Below, one piece after another: positions 32,714-41,138 of a stretch of DNA of 58,911 bases. The notes under the pieces are model-generated. The model worked only from the letters and a program-made list of their open reading frames with translations, was not told the DNA's origin and ran no database searches. The stretch is from a virus. The first letter of the stretch is position 1. Each line of letters starts with the position of its first letter. The stretch lies in the IMG/VR virus record IMGVR_UViG_3300036853_000162, positions 1 through 58,911 of that record; one strand, written 5' to 3'. Both the position numbers and the translations under genes were made by a program.

Positions 32714-32935
32714 TCAATCGCCCTCCTTTATCGTCGCCTGGAGCCGTGCATTCAGGGCAAGCAGGCAATCATCCGTGTGGTCATACCTGACACGCTCACC
32801 CTCTTTCTGCCCAATCGCACCACAATGCTGACAATGGCTCACCAGTATGCCCTGCAAGCCGCTGGCCACAATAGGATTGGCGTTGCTGATCTGGTCCAAC
32901 ATCCTCGCTATCAGGTGGAGCTGCTCATCGGTCAC
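32714..32935 (-). CDS. Small C2HC zinc-finger protein
   Basis: 73 residues from GTG 32935 (AGGAG 8 bases upstream, overlapping the previous stop). CQHC with YDHTDDC gives a C2HC site resembling that of the gene at 351. Unknown role. Confidence 0.55.
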   Translation of the reverse strand: MTDEQLHLIARMLDQISNANPIVASGLQGILVSHCQHCGAIGQKEGERVRYDHTDDCLLALNARLQATIKEGD

Positions 32936-33156
32936 TGTTTGGTCTCCTTTGCCAGTTGTTGCAGCGTTGCCTCTTCCTGCTTGAGCCACGCGAGAAGAAC
33001 GAGCGACTCATCGGCATCTAATGTGATGTCAGGATGCCGCTTGCCGCCAATCCCGACACGCTTCTGTGTGGGTGTTGTGTTGGTTGCGCCCTGGACATCG
33101 ACATAGTAGACACCGCCATGTTGGCCGAGCCTAGAATATCCTTCAGGTTCATTCAT
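32932..33156 (-). CDS. Small hypothetical protein
   Basis: 74 residues. Beta-rich N-terminus (GGVYYVDVQG) and an acidic helical C-terminus (ESLVLLAWLKQEEATLQQLA). ATGA/GTGA overlaps on both sides indicate coupled translation. Confidence 0.6.
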   Translation of the reverse strand: MNEPEGYSRLGQHGGVYYVDVQGATNTTPTQKRVGIGGKRHPDITLDADESLVLLAWLKQEEATLQQLAKETKQ

Positions 33157-33791
33157 TCTTGCGTACTCCCGCGAAACTCAAGGCCACAATGACAGTTGGC
33201 TCCGCATTTCCTATCACCTATTGGCACAACATCATTTATATCCTGCCAGCCTAAAGACGCCTGTTCCACGCAATCCCCGCAATGGTCTGCCAATCCGAGC
33301 ACGCTTCTGGCCTCAGTCATGCCACCGTCTACAGCGGATTGTGTCACGACGGCTTCGTACGTGCCTCTGCTGGCCTGCGTGTAGAGCGCCGATCTGCTCA
33401 CCAGCGTGCCGTCAAGTGCCTGTGTGCCGTTCCTGATTTGCAGTGCAAATTGTTTCAGGAACGCGTACTGCTTCTTGACCAGTGAGCCGAGGAAGCCGAG
33501 CGCTGAATTGCTCGTGTTCTCCAATCCGCCGTTGGCTGCCAGCCCCATGGCCACGTGCAGGCTCTTGATCAATGATGCGCTCTGTACCTGCCAGTCGGAT
33601 AGCGCAATCTTGCCATCAACCAGCGATTGCGCAAGGTCACGCATCTTGAGCGTCTCGATATCGATGATGGTATCGACCGCTGAGCGCACCTCTTTGGCTG
33701 AGAGATACTGGCCATTGGACCGGTTACGATAGCGCCTTGAAGACGGATCGTATTGATATTGGCTGAGTTGGGACGTATTAGGGCTGGCCAC
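33153..33791 (-). CDS. Head morphogenesis protein (SPP1 gp7 / Mu F-like)
   Basis: 212 residues. YQYDPSSRRYRNRSNGQYLS is a common start of these proteins, and the C-terminal CGDCVEQASLGWQDINDVVP with CGANCHCGLEFR is the minor-head signature. It is found next to the portal in many siphophages and helps DNA ejection or head assembly. Confidence 0.75.
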   Translation of the reverse strand: MASPNTSQLSQYQYDPSSRRYRNRSNGQYLSAKEVRSAVDTIIDIETLKMRDLAQSLVDGKIALSDWQVQSASLIKSLHVAMGLAANGGLENTSNSALGFLGSLVKKQYAFLKQFALQIRNGTQALDGTLVSRSALYTQASRGTYEAVVTQSAVDGGMTEARSVLGLADHCGDCVEQASLGWQDINDVVPIGDRKCGANCHCGLEFRGSTQE

Positions 33792-34221
33792 TAATCATCT
33801 CCGAGTTCTCGTAAATGTTGCCAATGACCTCAAGAGATTGGTTCGTCCTGCTCAGGACACCGCCCGTATAGAGCGGCGGACAATCCTTCACATCACGATC
33901 ATCTTTGAGAATCCACATGCCCTCAAACTCTGAAAACATCACTGCGTACACACCTATTTTTTGCCCTGGTTTCGGCCAGCCATAGGGGTACGCCTTAACG
34001 ATATCGCCCTCGTAGATCTCGTGTTTGTTTCGGTCTGTGAAACCAGTGAATTGCATGAGAGTACCGTTCTCGCCATGGACGAGCGGATTATAGATGATAC
34101 CCTTTGGCGCTGATTCGGCGATGACGGTTCTTGCGCTTCCATCGTCGCCAAAACTGAGACTGGCAACAAGACTCATTTTTCGGTCGTAGGTATCCCACAC
34201 GCGATACTTGATCGCTCTCAT
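33778..34221 (-). CDS. YopX family protein (first of three)
   Basis: 147 residues. IKYRVWD at the start, LMQFTGFTDRNKHEIYEGDI in the centre and SLEVIGNIYEN at the end are the YopX signature. The biochemical function of the family is unknown; it is common on phages. Its presence inside the head-gene region is unusual. Confidence 0.85.
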   Translation of the reverse strand: MRAIKYRVWDTYDRKMSLVASLSFGDDGSARTVIAESAPKGIIYNPLVHGENGTLMQFTGFTDRNKHEIYEGDIVKAYPYGWPKPGQKIGVYAVMFSEFEGMWILKDDRDVKDCPPLYTGGVLSRTNQSLEVIGNIYENSEMISGQP

Positions 34222-34415
34222 TGCTTCTTCTCACCTTTCAAGACTGACGCCCTCAAGAGAGATCGATACTTCGTCGGCGCGTCCCGTTCCCAGAGCGCCT
34301 CTGCCGCCTTGAGATCCCCCAGGTGTACATCTGCCATATCGGCCATGTCCTCATCGGTCCAATCAATGGGCTTCCCGAGCGGAACGCGCTTCGGCTTCTT
34401 CGCTGGCTGAGCCAT
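34218..34415 (-). CDS. Small basic/acidic hypothetical protein
   Basis: 65 residues from ATG 34415 (GGGAGG 9 bases upstream). Lys/Pro-rich N-terminus and an acidic DEDMADMADVHLGD middle. It overlaps its neighbours on both sides. Confidence 0.55.
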   Translation of the reverse strand: MAQPAKKPKRVPLGKPIDWTDEDMADMADVHLGDLKAAEALWERDAPTKYRSLLRASVLKGEKKQ

Positions 34416-34537
34416 CACTTCATGCCTCCCATCTTCTTCATGGGCATAGAATACGATCCCGACGTAGCCGCTGGCTTTGCTTTATTGCCCTTGAGTCGCT
34501 TGTCCTTTTTGGTTCCTTTGCTCGGTTTGCCGCCCAT
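34415..34537 (-). CDS. 40-residue Lys-rich peptide downstream of portal
   Basis: ATG 34537 with GAGGAG upstream; stop overlaps the next start as TGATG. Sequence starts MGGKPSKGTKKDKRLKGNKA and ends SMPMKKMGGMK. Such very basic peptides are often encoded beside phage head genes and may bind DNA during packaging, but this is inference. Confidence 0.55.
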   Translation of the reverse strand: MGGKPSKGTKKDKRLKGNKAKPAATSGSYSMPMKKMGGMK

Positions 34538-34561
34538 CTGCTCGTTCTCCTCTCTCTCGTA

Positions 34562-36112
34562 TCATTGCCCGATTGCGGGCACGACATCTTCGTTCAAGGC
34601 CATCTGGTCCTGCTGGATCTTTGCCGCCAGATCCTCGTTCATCGACCCTATCTCCTCGTCTGTGTAGCCCTCTTCTCGCATGGCAAACGCGAGCGGTACG
34701 CCTGCCGTGACCGCAAGCCCAATGCCCGTCCACTGCGCTTGTTTCTCCTGTGCTCCCTCAAGTCTGGTCGGGTTGATCAGCGGGCGCGGCATGATGGCCA
34801 TGTCGAGCACACCATTCGCATAAGAATCCAGCCCAAATGGCTTGAATTTCGCCTGCTGCCTGTTGAGTGGCCCCCACGCGCCAGAGTTGGCACGCATGCC
34901 GCCGATCGCAACCGCCATACGAAACAGGCTCATACTCGACTGGTCATAGGAGGCTTGCGCCCGCAGCACACGGCTCTCAACGTCGCCAGAGAGGCGCTGA
35001 GCCGCCGGGCCGGTGACCTGAGACATGGAACGAAGTTGTTCGTAGAACGTGATTTCAGGATGCCGCCGTTCGATCTCGCTATACAGGCGCGCGACGGAGA
35101 GATCAGCGCCCGCCAGGTCCAGGTTGCCAGCGAGCGGAGAGAATGATCCTCCACTTGATCCTTGCAGCAGGAGCAAACTCTGATCGTCATTTGTGCGATC
35201 GCGATCAGTGTCGCCCTCCGCCGCGAGATCGATCCTGTTGTCACTCCACACGATCCCGGGCGACTCGATCACCTTGCGAATGTGGTTGTGGACCTGCGAA
35301 ATAAGCGCGTTTAATTCATCGATCGCGGGCACAATGCCACCGATCACCGATGCGCCGAAGTAGCCCGGACCTGGCTTGTGCCGGACCCAGACGGCAGGTA
35401 CGAATGTATACATGTTGGGGGCAACTGCCCCAGAGCCGTAGTCATACGGCTCCCCATCGCGGTAGTAGCGAAACGCTTGTTGGTCCACCTCCTTGCGGTA
35501 AGTGTAAAAACCGGCACGGTCATGTGCCGGATACTCAACGGTATAGCTCTTCAGGTTGCCAGCGCTGTCCAGAACAATATCATGAAGATAGCCAGGCCAG
35601 ATGAAGTCCACACAGACCTTGCCCCGCTCCATATCATCGATGATCTCTATGAGCGTGTTTCCAAGAGTCGCCGCCTCTTCGATCATTCGATACATGTTGG
35701 CCTGCCACCCGGACCATTGCCAGAATTGCGCGATTGCATCTTTGAGATTTGGCTGAGTATCCCGAGAAAACGGAATGGCGATAGAGACTCCATCAGGCAG
35801 GTTGCGCCCATCCTCACTCAACACGCCCGGGTAGATGGCGTCGGTGTAAAATTCCACCAGGCGCTCAACGGGATTATAGAGATAGCGTGTGCGCGGGAAG
35901 AGACGATAGTCCGCGAGATATTTTCGCATCCAAGGATGGGCTAACTGGTCGAACATCGAATTATTATAATAGGCCCAGAGACGGTTATACCGCGCCGGAT
36001 GATGATCATAGTCTCCCTGGTTGCGTATCTCACGCGCCGGATCATCCCAGGTGCGCCTGGCTTCGCTCCAGCCTGCCCGTGTTGCTTGCATAAGTCTCCC
36101 CCAGAATGCCAT
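34562..36112 (-). CDS. Portal protein
   Basis: 516 residues. NPVERLVEFYTDAIYPG, LGNTLIEIIDDMERGK, DELNALISQVHNHIRKVIES and the long C-terminal helices are typical of SPP1-like portal proteins. It forms the dodecameric DNA gate of the procapsid and is adjacent to TerL, one base apart. Confidence 0.88.
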   Translation of the reverse strand: MAFWGRLMQATRAGWSEARRTWDDPAREIRNQGDYDHHPARYNRLWAYYNNSMFDQLAHPWMRKYLADYRLFPRTRYLYNPVERLVEFYTDAIYPGVLSEDGRNLPDGVSIAIPFSRDTQPNLKDAIAQFWQWSGWQANMYRMIEEAATLGNTLIEIIDDMERGKVCVDFIWPGYLHDIVLDSAGNLKSYTVEYPAHDRAGFYTYRKEVDQQAFRYYRDGEPYDYGSGAVAPNMYTFVPAVWVRHKPGPGYFGASVIGGIVPAIDELNALISQVHNHIRKVIESPGIVWSDNRIDLAAEGDTDRDRTNDDQSLLLLQGSSGGSFSPLAGNLDLAGADLSVARLYSEIERRHPEITFYEQLRSMSQVTGPAAQRLSGDVESRVLRAQASYDQSSMSLFRMAVAIGGMRANSGAWGPLNRQQAKFKPFGLDSYANGVLDMAIMPRPLINPTRLEGAQEKQAQWTGIGLAVTAGVPLAFAMREEGYTDEEIGSMNEDLAAKIQQDQMALNEDVVPAIGQ

Positions 36113-36113
36113 A

Positions 36114-37514
36114 TCAGTAGCCTCTTAGCCTGGTTGTGATACGATCCTCGACACGCCGGATCGTGCGGGACCCGGCGTCCAGGCCCGCAACAGCATAGCG
36201 AGCTGCGTCTTCCGCATGATTGTTTTCGTCCACCGGGATCTCCTTCACCGGCCTCCCGTCTTTCGACAGCGGCCATATATAGGTGTCCATCTCGCCCTCG
36301 ATGCCTAATGGTTTATGCGCACTTGCCAGGCTCTCATCCCGATCTTTGAGCGCGTACTCATAGACAAAGTAACGCGGCCTGCCATCACCAGCCGGAGCCA
36401 GGCGCTGCTGCAAGAAGCTGATGCCCGGCGCAATATCGTTGAATGCACCGGTTGCGTGCATCCCACGCCCCTGAAACTGCGCGATATAGGCGGGTTCTGA
36501 CGGGTCGCAATGCCATCTTTCGATAGAGAACTCTTGTTGAAGTTGGGCAGCTCGCTCTAGCCACCAATCAATGGTCTTACGTGTTTGGTAGACCTCTCGC
36601 ATGAGGTACATCCGCTCGTCGTTGTCTACCGCGTACACATGAATGACCCCTGGATTGGTGAAACCCCAGTCTACTGAGGCGATAAACTTCCTGACCTTCC
36701 ATTGGTTGATAGTGCCATCGATATTGAGGATGGACCACTCGACCAACGTCGCCTTGCTCACCACATGAACGGCGCTATCCCACTGCTCATAGACCACGCC
36801 CTCTGCTGCCTGCCATTTGCCGTCTACAAACCGCGCCTTGAGGACGCCGGTCAGCCCGCCCAGGATACCGAAGATGTATTCTCTGCCCTCCGATGTCCAG
36901 TCCTGTGTTCTCAGATCGAAGTAGCGTGGATTGTCACGGTGATAACTCTTGAGTCGCCTCGTGGTGCCCTTGAGCATTCGCTGATTGAGCCAGTGTGACG
37001 GTGGACCAGGATTGCAGTCCATAATGAGTTGCCGATAGGGCACATCAGGCCCGCCAGTACGCCCACGTAACCGCATACGCACGAAATCAGCATTCTCCTG
37101 ACTGCATTCCGTGGCCTCATTGATATACGCCCAGTCAAATTCTGCTGAGAGTACTTTCTCTGGCTTGTCCAGACCGTTCACGATCATCTCTGAGCCATTG
37201 GGATAGCGAAAGGCGGCGGGTTCTACTTTGTTGCCCCCAAACCACTTGATGTCCGTCCGTTGCCTGCGCACATTATCCCGATACGTGACCATCGCAGCGC
37301 CCGCCAGTGCAGTGCTGGTCTTCCTGGCAACGAGCGCCCGAGCGCCTGCGTATTTATCGAGCAGGCGGTGGATCTTATAAAGAGCGCCAATGGTCTTGCC
37401 TGTCCCTGCTGGCCCATCAAGACAGACCTCCCGATCAGTGCATGATCCCAGGTAGAGCGAAGCACCGCGCAACTCAAGCGCCTTGATGCGATAGGAGACA
37501 GAGGCGTTACTCAT
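36114..37514 (-). CDS. terL: Terminase large subunit (TerL)
   Basis: 466 residues. Walker A DGPAGTGKT at residues 33-41, Walker B FDWAYINEA, coupling-motif region, and the C-terminal RNase H-like nuclease with SVDWGFTNPG and a DPSEP acidic site. It translocates and cuts DNA at the portal. The start overlaps TerS by 8 bases. Confidence 0.93.
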   Translation of the reverse strand: MSNASVSYRIKALELRGASLYLGSCTDREVCLDGPAGTGKTIGALYKIHRLLDKYAGARALVARKTSTALAGAAMVTYRDNVRRQRTDIKWFGGNKVEPAAFRYPNGSEMIVNGLDKPEKVLSAEFDWAYINEATECSQENADFVRMRLRGRTGGPDVPYRQLIMDCNPGPPSHWLNQRMLKGTTRRLKSYHRDNPRYFDLRTQDWTSEGREYIFGILGGLTGVLKARFVDGKWQAAEGVVYEQWDSAVHVVSKATLVEWSILNIDGTINQWKVRKFIASVDWGFTNPGVIHVYAVDNDERMYLMREVYQTRKTIDWWLERAAQLQQEFSIERWHCDPSEPAYIAQFQGRGMHATGAFNDIAPGISFLQQRLAPAGDGRPRYFVYEYALKDRDESLASAHKPLGIEGEMDTYIWPLSKDGRPVKEIPVDENNHAEDAARYAVAGLDAGSRTIRRVEDRITTRLRGY

Positions 37515-37935
37515 TCCGTGGCCCCTCTAAGTAGCCAGCAGGCACCTCTTCGATGATCACTTGTGGACCCACAAACCCATCCACTTTGACATCAAGGCCA
37601 AAGAGCTTTGCCCTGCGCTCCATTACCGCCAGTATCCGGTCAGCCGCGAACAGGCGTATTTTGTTGTTCCTGTCCAGAAACAGCTTCATGCATTCCGATT
37701 GCAGCAAATCCAGCGTGACCGCCTCCTCCTGACGCAATTCTTCCACATTGGCAACCACCACCCGCTGCATCTCGCGTTGAATAGCATGATGCGCCGCGCC
37801 ACGATCCGCATACCCGCATTGCTCAGCAATCTTCGCATAACTCGTTTTAGCGGCCCTCAACTGGAGCGCAAGAGCTGCCCGCTGTGCTGCATTTATATCC
37901 CGCGTTGTAGTCTTTGCGTTGTGCCGTTCAGCCAC
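37507..37935 (-). CDS. terS: Terminase small subunit (TerS)
   Basis: 142 residues. The N-terminal HTH (RAAKTSYAKIAEQCGYADRG) followed by a central coiled coil and a short beta tail is the usual TerS layout. It recognises the packaging site, which in many phages lies in or near this gene. Confidence 0.8.
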   Translation of the reverse strand: MAERHNAKTTTRDINAAQRAALALQLRAAKTSYAKIAEQCGYADRGAAHHAIQREMQRVVVANVEELRQEEAVTLDLLQSECMKLFLDRNNKIRLFAADRILAVMERRAKLFGLDVKVDGFVGPQVIIEEVPAGYLEGPRNE

Positions 37936-39364
37936 GAGCTACCTCCTCAATGTGTTCCAGTAATGTGGCGGTCTGGCCTGTATGCTTCTCCCACCTGGCG
38001 ATCACAACATCACAGTATTCTGGGCTGAGTTCACACCCATAGACCACACGGTTGTCATTTAGCATTTCGGCCCCGATAATGCTGATTCCCGATCCTAAAA
38101 AAGGGTCAAAAATAACATCTCCAGGTTTTCCATATTTTTCAGCACACCAGCAAAACAAAGCACATGGCTTCTGCGTGGGATGTACGCGCCGCTGGCCATG
38201 CTCGCTATCTTTGAGCATCCCATTCCACATGTGCTTGAAGATACGCACCGCGCTCTTGTCGCTACACCACGCTAACTCGGCATCGGCAAAGTTGCCGGTA
38301 TTCTCCTTGTCCCACACAATCCAGCAGGGCGACGGCGGCAGAGCATACGCATAATAGTTCGCGCCCCACCAGATCTGTACAGCGGTAGACCAATACTGAG
38401 AACAGAGATTATAGGCCGCGATGGCAGTAGCGGTGCTATCGTCCCCAATGACGGGGAAGTACTTGCCTACCTCGACCACGTTCGTGGCTCCGTCGGAGCC
38501 ACGAACGGCTTTGCTTCCGAAGGGCTTAGAGGCTCCGTCGGAGCCTCTAAGCCCTTGCTGCTGCTCCGCAAGGTATGATTTGCCTGTCTTGCGCATGTGG
38601 GCGGCGGTGCCGCCCACATCGCCCTTGCGATGCTTCACACCACCGAAGGGAATATCGTAGGCTTCACCGCCACCAACGTATCCGTTGGTGGCGACTATAT
38701 CAAGGCCGTAGGGAGGATCGGCCCATATCATGTGCGGAATGGCGTCAGTGAACAGACGTTTTACCTGACTGATATCAAGGCTGTTGATACAGGCTATCCG
38801 ATGCCTACCCAGTTGCCAGATATCACCGACCTTCGCCCGCGTCTCTACCTCTTCGGGTATCTCGTCCTCTTCCCCGTCACCCTCGCCTTCCCCGCCACTG
38901 CCCACATACTCATCCCCGAGCGCCTCTAGTATCTGCCGCAGCGCCTCCTCATCCGTTCCCAACGACGCCAGATCGTAGCCCGCGTCGGCCTGCTCCTGGA
39001 GCAATGCAACCAGGAGCTGATCATCATCCTCTGCGTTCAGGGCAATGTTGTTATCAGCCACGAGGATACCGTCTATCGTCTCCTGTGATGTTGAGGCAGG
39101 CAAGATATCAGCGCGTACCTCATGCTCGCCACGCTGTTTCATGGCCTCCACGATGCCATGGCCAGCCACCTGCACATACCCACCGCCAGGACGTTCCCAG
39201 AGCACCACAGAGCGATACTGAGAGAAACGCTCATGTGACGCCTTGAGTTGTCTCATCTGCTCATCGGGATGAGTCCGAGGATTGCGCGGGTGTGGCGTGA
39301 TCCGGTCAATCGAAACCATCCGATTCACAATTGACCACTCTGTGGGCGCGGTGGTTTTTCTCAT
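37928..39364 (-). CDS. ParB-domain DNA methyltransferase carrying an insert with four palindromes
   Basis: 478 residues. Residues 20-110 are a ParB/sulfiredoxin-like domain (HPRNPRTHPDEQMRQL, VAGHGIVEAMKQRG). Residues 185-470 are an N6-adenine/N4-cytosine methyltransferase of the beta type: DPPYG at 216-220 (motif IV) and FDPFLGSG at 419-426 (motif I). Between DPPYG and the usual IxGDD region there is an unusual stretch (about residues 224-297) with RGSDGA twice, encoded by four perfect inverted repeats. The fused type is common just before phage terminases. AdoMet-dependent methylation of phage DNA is the likely role. Confidence 0.88.
   Translation of the reverse strand: MRKTTAPTEWSIVNRMVSIDRITPHPRNPRTHPDEQMRQLKASHERFSQYRSVVLWERPGGGYVQVAGHGIVEAMKQRGEHEVRADILPASTSQETIDGILVADNNIALNAEDDDQLLVALLQEQADAGYDLASLGTDEEALRQILEALGDEYVGSGGEGEGDGEEDEIPEEVETRAKVGDIWQLGRHRIACINSLDISQVKRLFTDAIPHMIWADPPYGLDIVATNGYVGGGEAYDIPFGGVKHRKGDVGGTAAHMRKTGKSYLAEQQQGLRGSDGASKPFGSKAVRGSDGATNVVEVGKYFPVIGDDSTATAIAAYNLCSQYWSTAVQIWWGANYYAYALPPSPCWIVWDKENTGNFADAELAWCSDKSAVRIFKHMWNGMLKDSEHGQRRVHPTQKPCALFCWCAEKYGKPGDVIFDPFLGSGISIIGAEMLNDNRVVYGCELSPEYCDVVIARWEKHTGQTATLLEHIEEVARG
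38479..38693. repeat. Four perfect inverted repeats inside the methyltransferase gene
   Basis: Arms: 14 bp (38479-38492/38494-38507), 18 bp (38520-38537/38539-38556), 11 bp (38595-38605/38609-38619) and 11 bp (38668-38678/38683-38693). The first two share the core GGCTCCGTCGGAGCC. All keep the reading frame. Confidence 0.85.
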
Positions 39365-39477
39365 GCTCTCCCCCTGCTTCGTCGTTGTGCAACCTTACCC
39401 CATCCTCTGCGTACTCTCTTTATGCGGCTTTCTCGCCAACGTCGTCGAGAGAGCCATACCATCAGCTTCTGCCTCAT
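39361..39477 (-). CDS. 38-residue Arg-rich peptide
   Basis: ATG 39477 overlaps the previous stop as ATGA, and its TGA overlaps the methyltransferase ATG the same way. It starts MRQKLMVWLSRRRWRESR and carries about 14 Arg/Lys. The double ATGA coupling makes it a likely real gene. A nucleic-acid-binding role is inferred from charge. Confidence 0.5.
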   Translation of the reverse strand: MRQKLMVWLSRRRWRESRIKRVRRGWGKVAQRRSRGRA

Positions 39478-39710
39478 GCCTCACGCTCTCCTGACGCGTA
39501 GATCATTCCTCGCCAGACCGTGCCATCGTCCGCCACAAGCATCACGTGTGCTGATGGGCGCGTGCCCGCCGCCTTCCCCTCCAAAGGGGGATGCAGCGCC
39601 TTATGGACCTCTTCAGCCACGATAGCACGGACCAGAGCAGGTGTCAGCGTATATCCTTTCTCGCTCGGGTCAAGCGGATAGAAAGGCGGCGTCTTTTCAT
39701 TTTGCTTCAT
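39474..39710 (-). CDS. Hypothetical protein
   Basis: 78 residues from ATG 39710, which lies inside the end of the upstream membrane peptide gene. A helical middle (LTPALVRAIVAEEVHKALHP) and a beta C-terminus (HVMLVADDGTVWRGMIY). Unknown. Confidence 0.55.
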   Translation of the reverse strand: MKQNEKTPPFYPLDPSEKGYTLTPALVRAIVAEEVHKALHPPLEGKAAGTRPSAHVMLVADDGTVWRGMIYASGEREA

Positions 39711-39822
39711 AATCGCTCGCTCGCATCGCTTCCCGGATAAACCACAGAAACGCGCCACCAAACAACACCAGGGCGGCAATGCCGCCAACAAACCACCAGA
39801 CCATTGTCTCCCTCGCTTTCAT
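39697..39822 (-). CDS. 41-residue single-pass membrane peptide
   Basis: ATG 39822 overlaps the previous stop as ATGA (alternative ATG 39804 after GAGGGAG). Hydrophobic segment VWWFVGGIAALVLFGGAFLW flanked by charged ends (MKARE and EAMRASDYEAK). Confidence 0.5.
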   Translation of the reverse strand: MKARETMVWWFVGGIAALVLFGGAFLWFIREAMRASDYEAK

Positions 39823-39926
39823 CGCATCGGTATCCCCAGCCCGATCACCAGCGCCAGGCTCGCGGCCAGCACCAGCGTCACGAACGCCATACCCGCAATC
39901 ATCCCGGCCAGCTCACGCCTGCTCAC
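39819..39926 (-). CDS. 35-residue single-pass membrane peptide
   Basis: GTG 39926 overlaps the previous stop as GTGA. It starts MSRRELAGMIAGM and continues as one membrane segment (FVTLVLAASLALVIGLGI). Its stop overlaps the next ATG. Confidence 0.5.
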   Translation of the reverse strand: MSRRELAGMIAGMAFVTLVLAASLALVIGLGIPMR

Positions 39927-40015
39927 CGTGCCGGAGCCAGGGCCATCCACACAGCCAGCGCCATGCCAGCCAGGATGGCCAGTGCTATCAGCGCTCGGAG
40001 CCATCGGACGCGCAT
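39923..40015 (-). CDS. 30-residue single-pass membrane peptide
   Basis: ATG 40015 overlaps the previous stop as TGATG. MRVRWLRALIALAILAGMAL then AVWMALAPAR: a short basic N-terminus and one hydrophobic helix. One of three consecutive membrane peptides in this operon. Confidence 0.5.
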   Translation of the reverse strand: MRVRWLRALIALAILAGMALAVWMALAPAR

Positions 40016-40302
40016 CACTCCCGGCCATCGTCCCACTTGATCTCGTAGTCGCCGCCACGGGCCAGCAGTCCCTCTAGCTCTTCTAGCGTCGTGCACACCA
40101 CGCCATTGCTCAACGCGATCTGCACGCGCGCATCGTGGGCGGTAAAGCGCACTCCCTGAACCTCCTGCCACTCGTCGGAGCGGCGGCGGCTATCTGGCTC
40201 CTTCCGGCTATTCCAGCGCAGGCGAAAGGGGCGCGGTGGTTCTTGCCTGCGTGGTATCGGCGGGCAGCCTGCCCGCTTATACGCCTCTGCTTGTGTCGTC
40301 AT
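40015..40302 (-). CDS. Hypothetical protein
   Basis: 95 residues from ATG 40302 (GGGGGAGGG upstream). Basic Pro/Arg-rich N-terminal half (PIPRRQEPPRPFRLRWNSRK) and a small beta-alpha C-terminal half (VQIALSNGVVCTTLEELEGL). Unknown; heads the tiny-gene chain. Confidence 0.55.
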   Translation of the reverse strand: MTTQAEAYKRAGCPPIPRRQEPPRPFRLRWNSRKEPDSRRRSDEWQEVQGVRFTAHDARVQIALSNGVVCTTLEELEGLLARGGDYEIKWDDGRE

Positions 40303-40381
40303 CGTGCCCTCCCCCGTCGTGCCTGAGCCAGGAAGAGGGGTCTGACTCAGGCTGGTGACAGCGAGCTCAGGAATTTGCAAT

Positions 40382-40421
40382 AAAAAAACGGACATCAGCT
40401 CTTAGAAAGAGCCAACGTCCG
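40382..40421 (-). terminator. Intrinsic terminator (minus strand)
   Basis: Minus-strand stem CGGAC...GTCCG with inner GGCTCT/AAGAGC, followed by T7. It ends transcripts from the 40666 gene and implies a separate promoter or readthrough for the late operon. Confidence 0.8.
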
Positions 40422-40450
40422 GGATCATGCCTCGTTACGTTGCCAATTAT

Positions 40451-40666
40451 TCAATTCTTCTGGCCACGATCTCGGTTAAAGATCTGGCTCGTGGTGCATT
40501 CGATCAAGAAGACGAAGCCGCGTTTCAGTTCGATGAAGACTTTTCCAAATCCGCCATTTTCGGCTTTGATCCGCCCGACAGTTCGTTCTAGGTACAGGAT
40601 CTCGTCTGAATGGACATTTTCTAACTGAATGGCTTCAAGTTCTCCTGTGCGGATAAACTTCGCCAT
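40451..40666 (-). CDS. Small protein with its own promoter
   Basis: 71 residues from ATG 40666 (GAGGTG upstream). IRTGELEAIQLENVHSDEIL then GKVFIELKRGFVFLIECTTS: a compact beta-rich protein. It is isolated by a strong promoter and terminator, so it is expressed independently, perhaps in the lysogen. Confidence 0.6.
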   Translation of the reverse strand: MAKFIRTGELEAIQLENVHSDEILYLERTVGRIKAENGGFGKVFIELKRGFVFLIECTTSQIFNRDRGQKN

Positions 40667-40693
40667 AGCGCACCTCAGATACGCTTTAAGGCA

Positions 40694-40722
40694 AGTATAC
40701 ACTCACGCGAACGCATATGCAA
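40694..40722 (-). promoter_or_regulatory. Sigma70-type promoter (minus strand)
   Basis: TTGCAT (40717-40722), 17-base spacer, TATACT (40694-40699). It drives the 40666 gene. The same hexamers occur at the leftward control promoter near 47811. Confidence 0.8.
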
Positions 40723-40733
40723 GGGGAGCACTG

Positions 40734-41138
40734 TCAGACACAGATAATCATTTGAGGATGCTCGTAAATGTTGCCGATAACCTGATAGTGCTTCATATCC
40801 ATCTCACACAGAAAGCAGATCCCGTTCTGTGGCTTACCCATCCATGCTAAGCGCTCCTCATCCCACATGACCTGATACGGCATGTTGACGCCCGCGTCCA
40901 GGATATCACCCTCGTAAACATCCACCCCATCACAATCCTCAAGGCCAGTGAATTGCATCAAGTATTCGTCAATGTTGCCACCATTGGGCAGATAGCTTTC
41001 ATGTTCACGCCATTCTTCAATCCCGTGATCTCGCATGATCATTGGTATGGCACGCCGGATGAACGATGCAAGATATTGCTTATCTTGATAAAACATCTCT
41101 TTGCCTGTCCAGGCCCGAAATTTGATCACTCTGCTCAC
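40734..41138 (-). CDS. YopX family protein (second copy)
   Basis: 134 residues. VIKFRAWTGKEM, ESYLPNGGNIDEYLMQFTGL, VYEGDI and YQVIGNIYE are YopX hallmarks. The N-terminal half is strongly similar to the copy at 57632, so the two are recent paralogues. Confidence 0.88.
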   Translation of the reverse strand: MSRVIKFRAWTGKEMFYQDKQYLASFIRRAIPMIMRDHGIEEWREHESYLPNGGNIDEYLMQFTGLEDCDGVDVYEGDILDAGVNMPYQVMWDEERLAWMGKPQNGICFLCEMDMKHYQVIGNIYEHPQMIICV

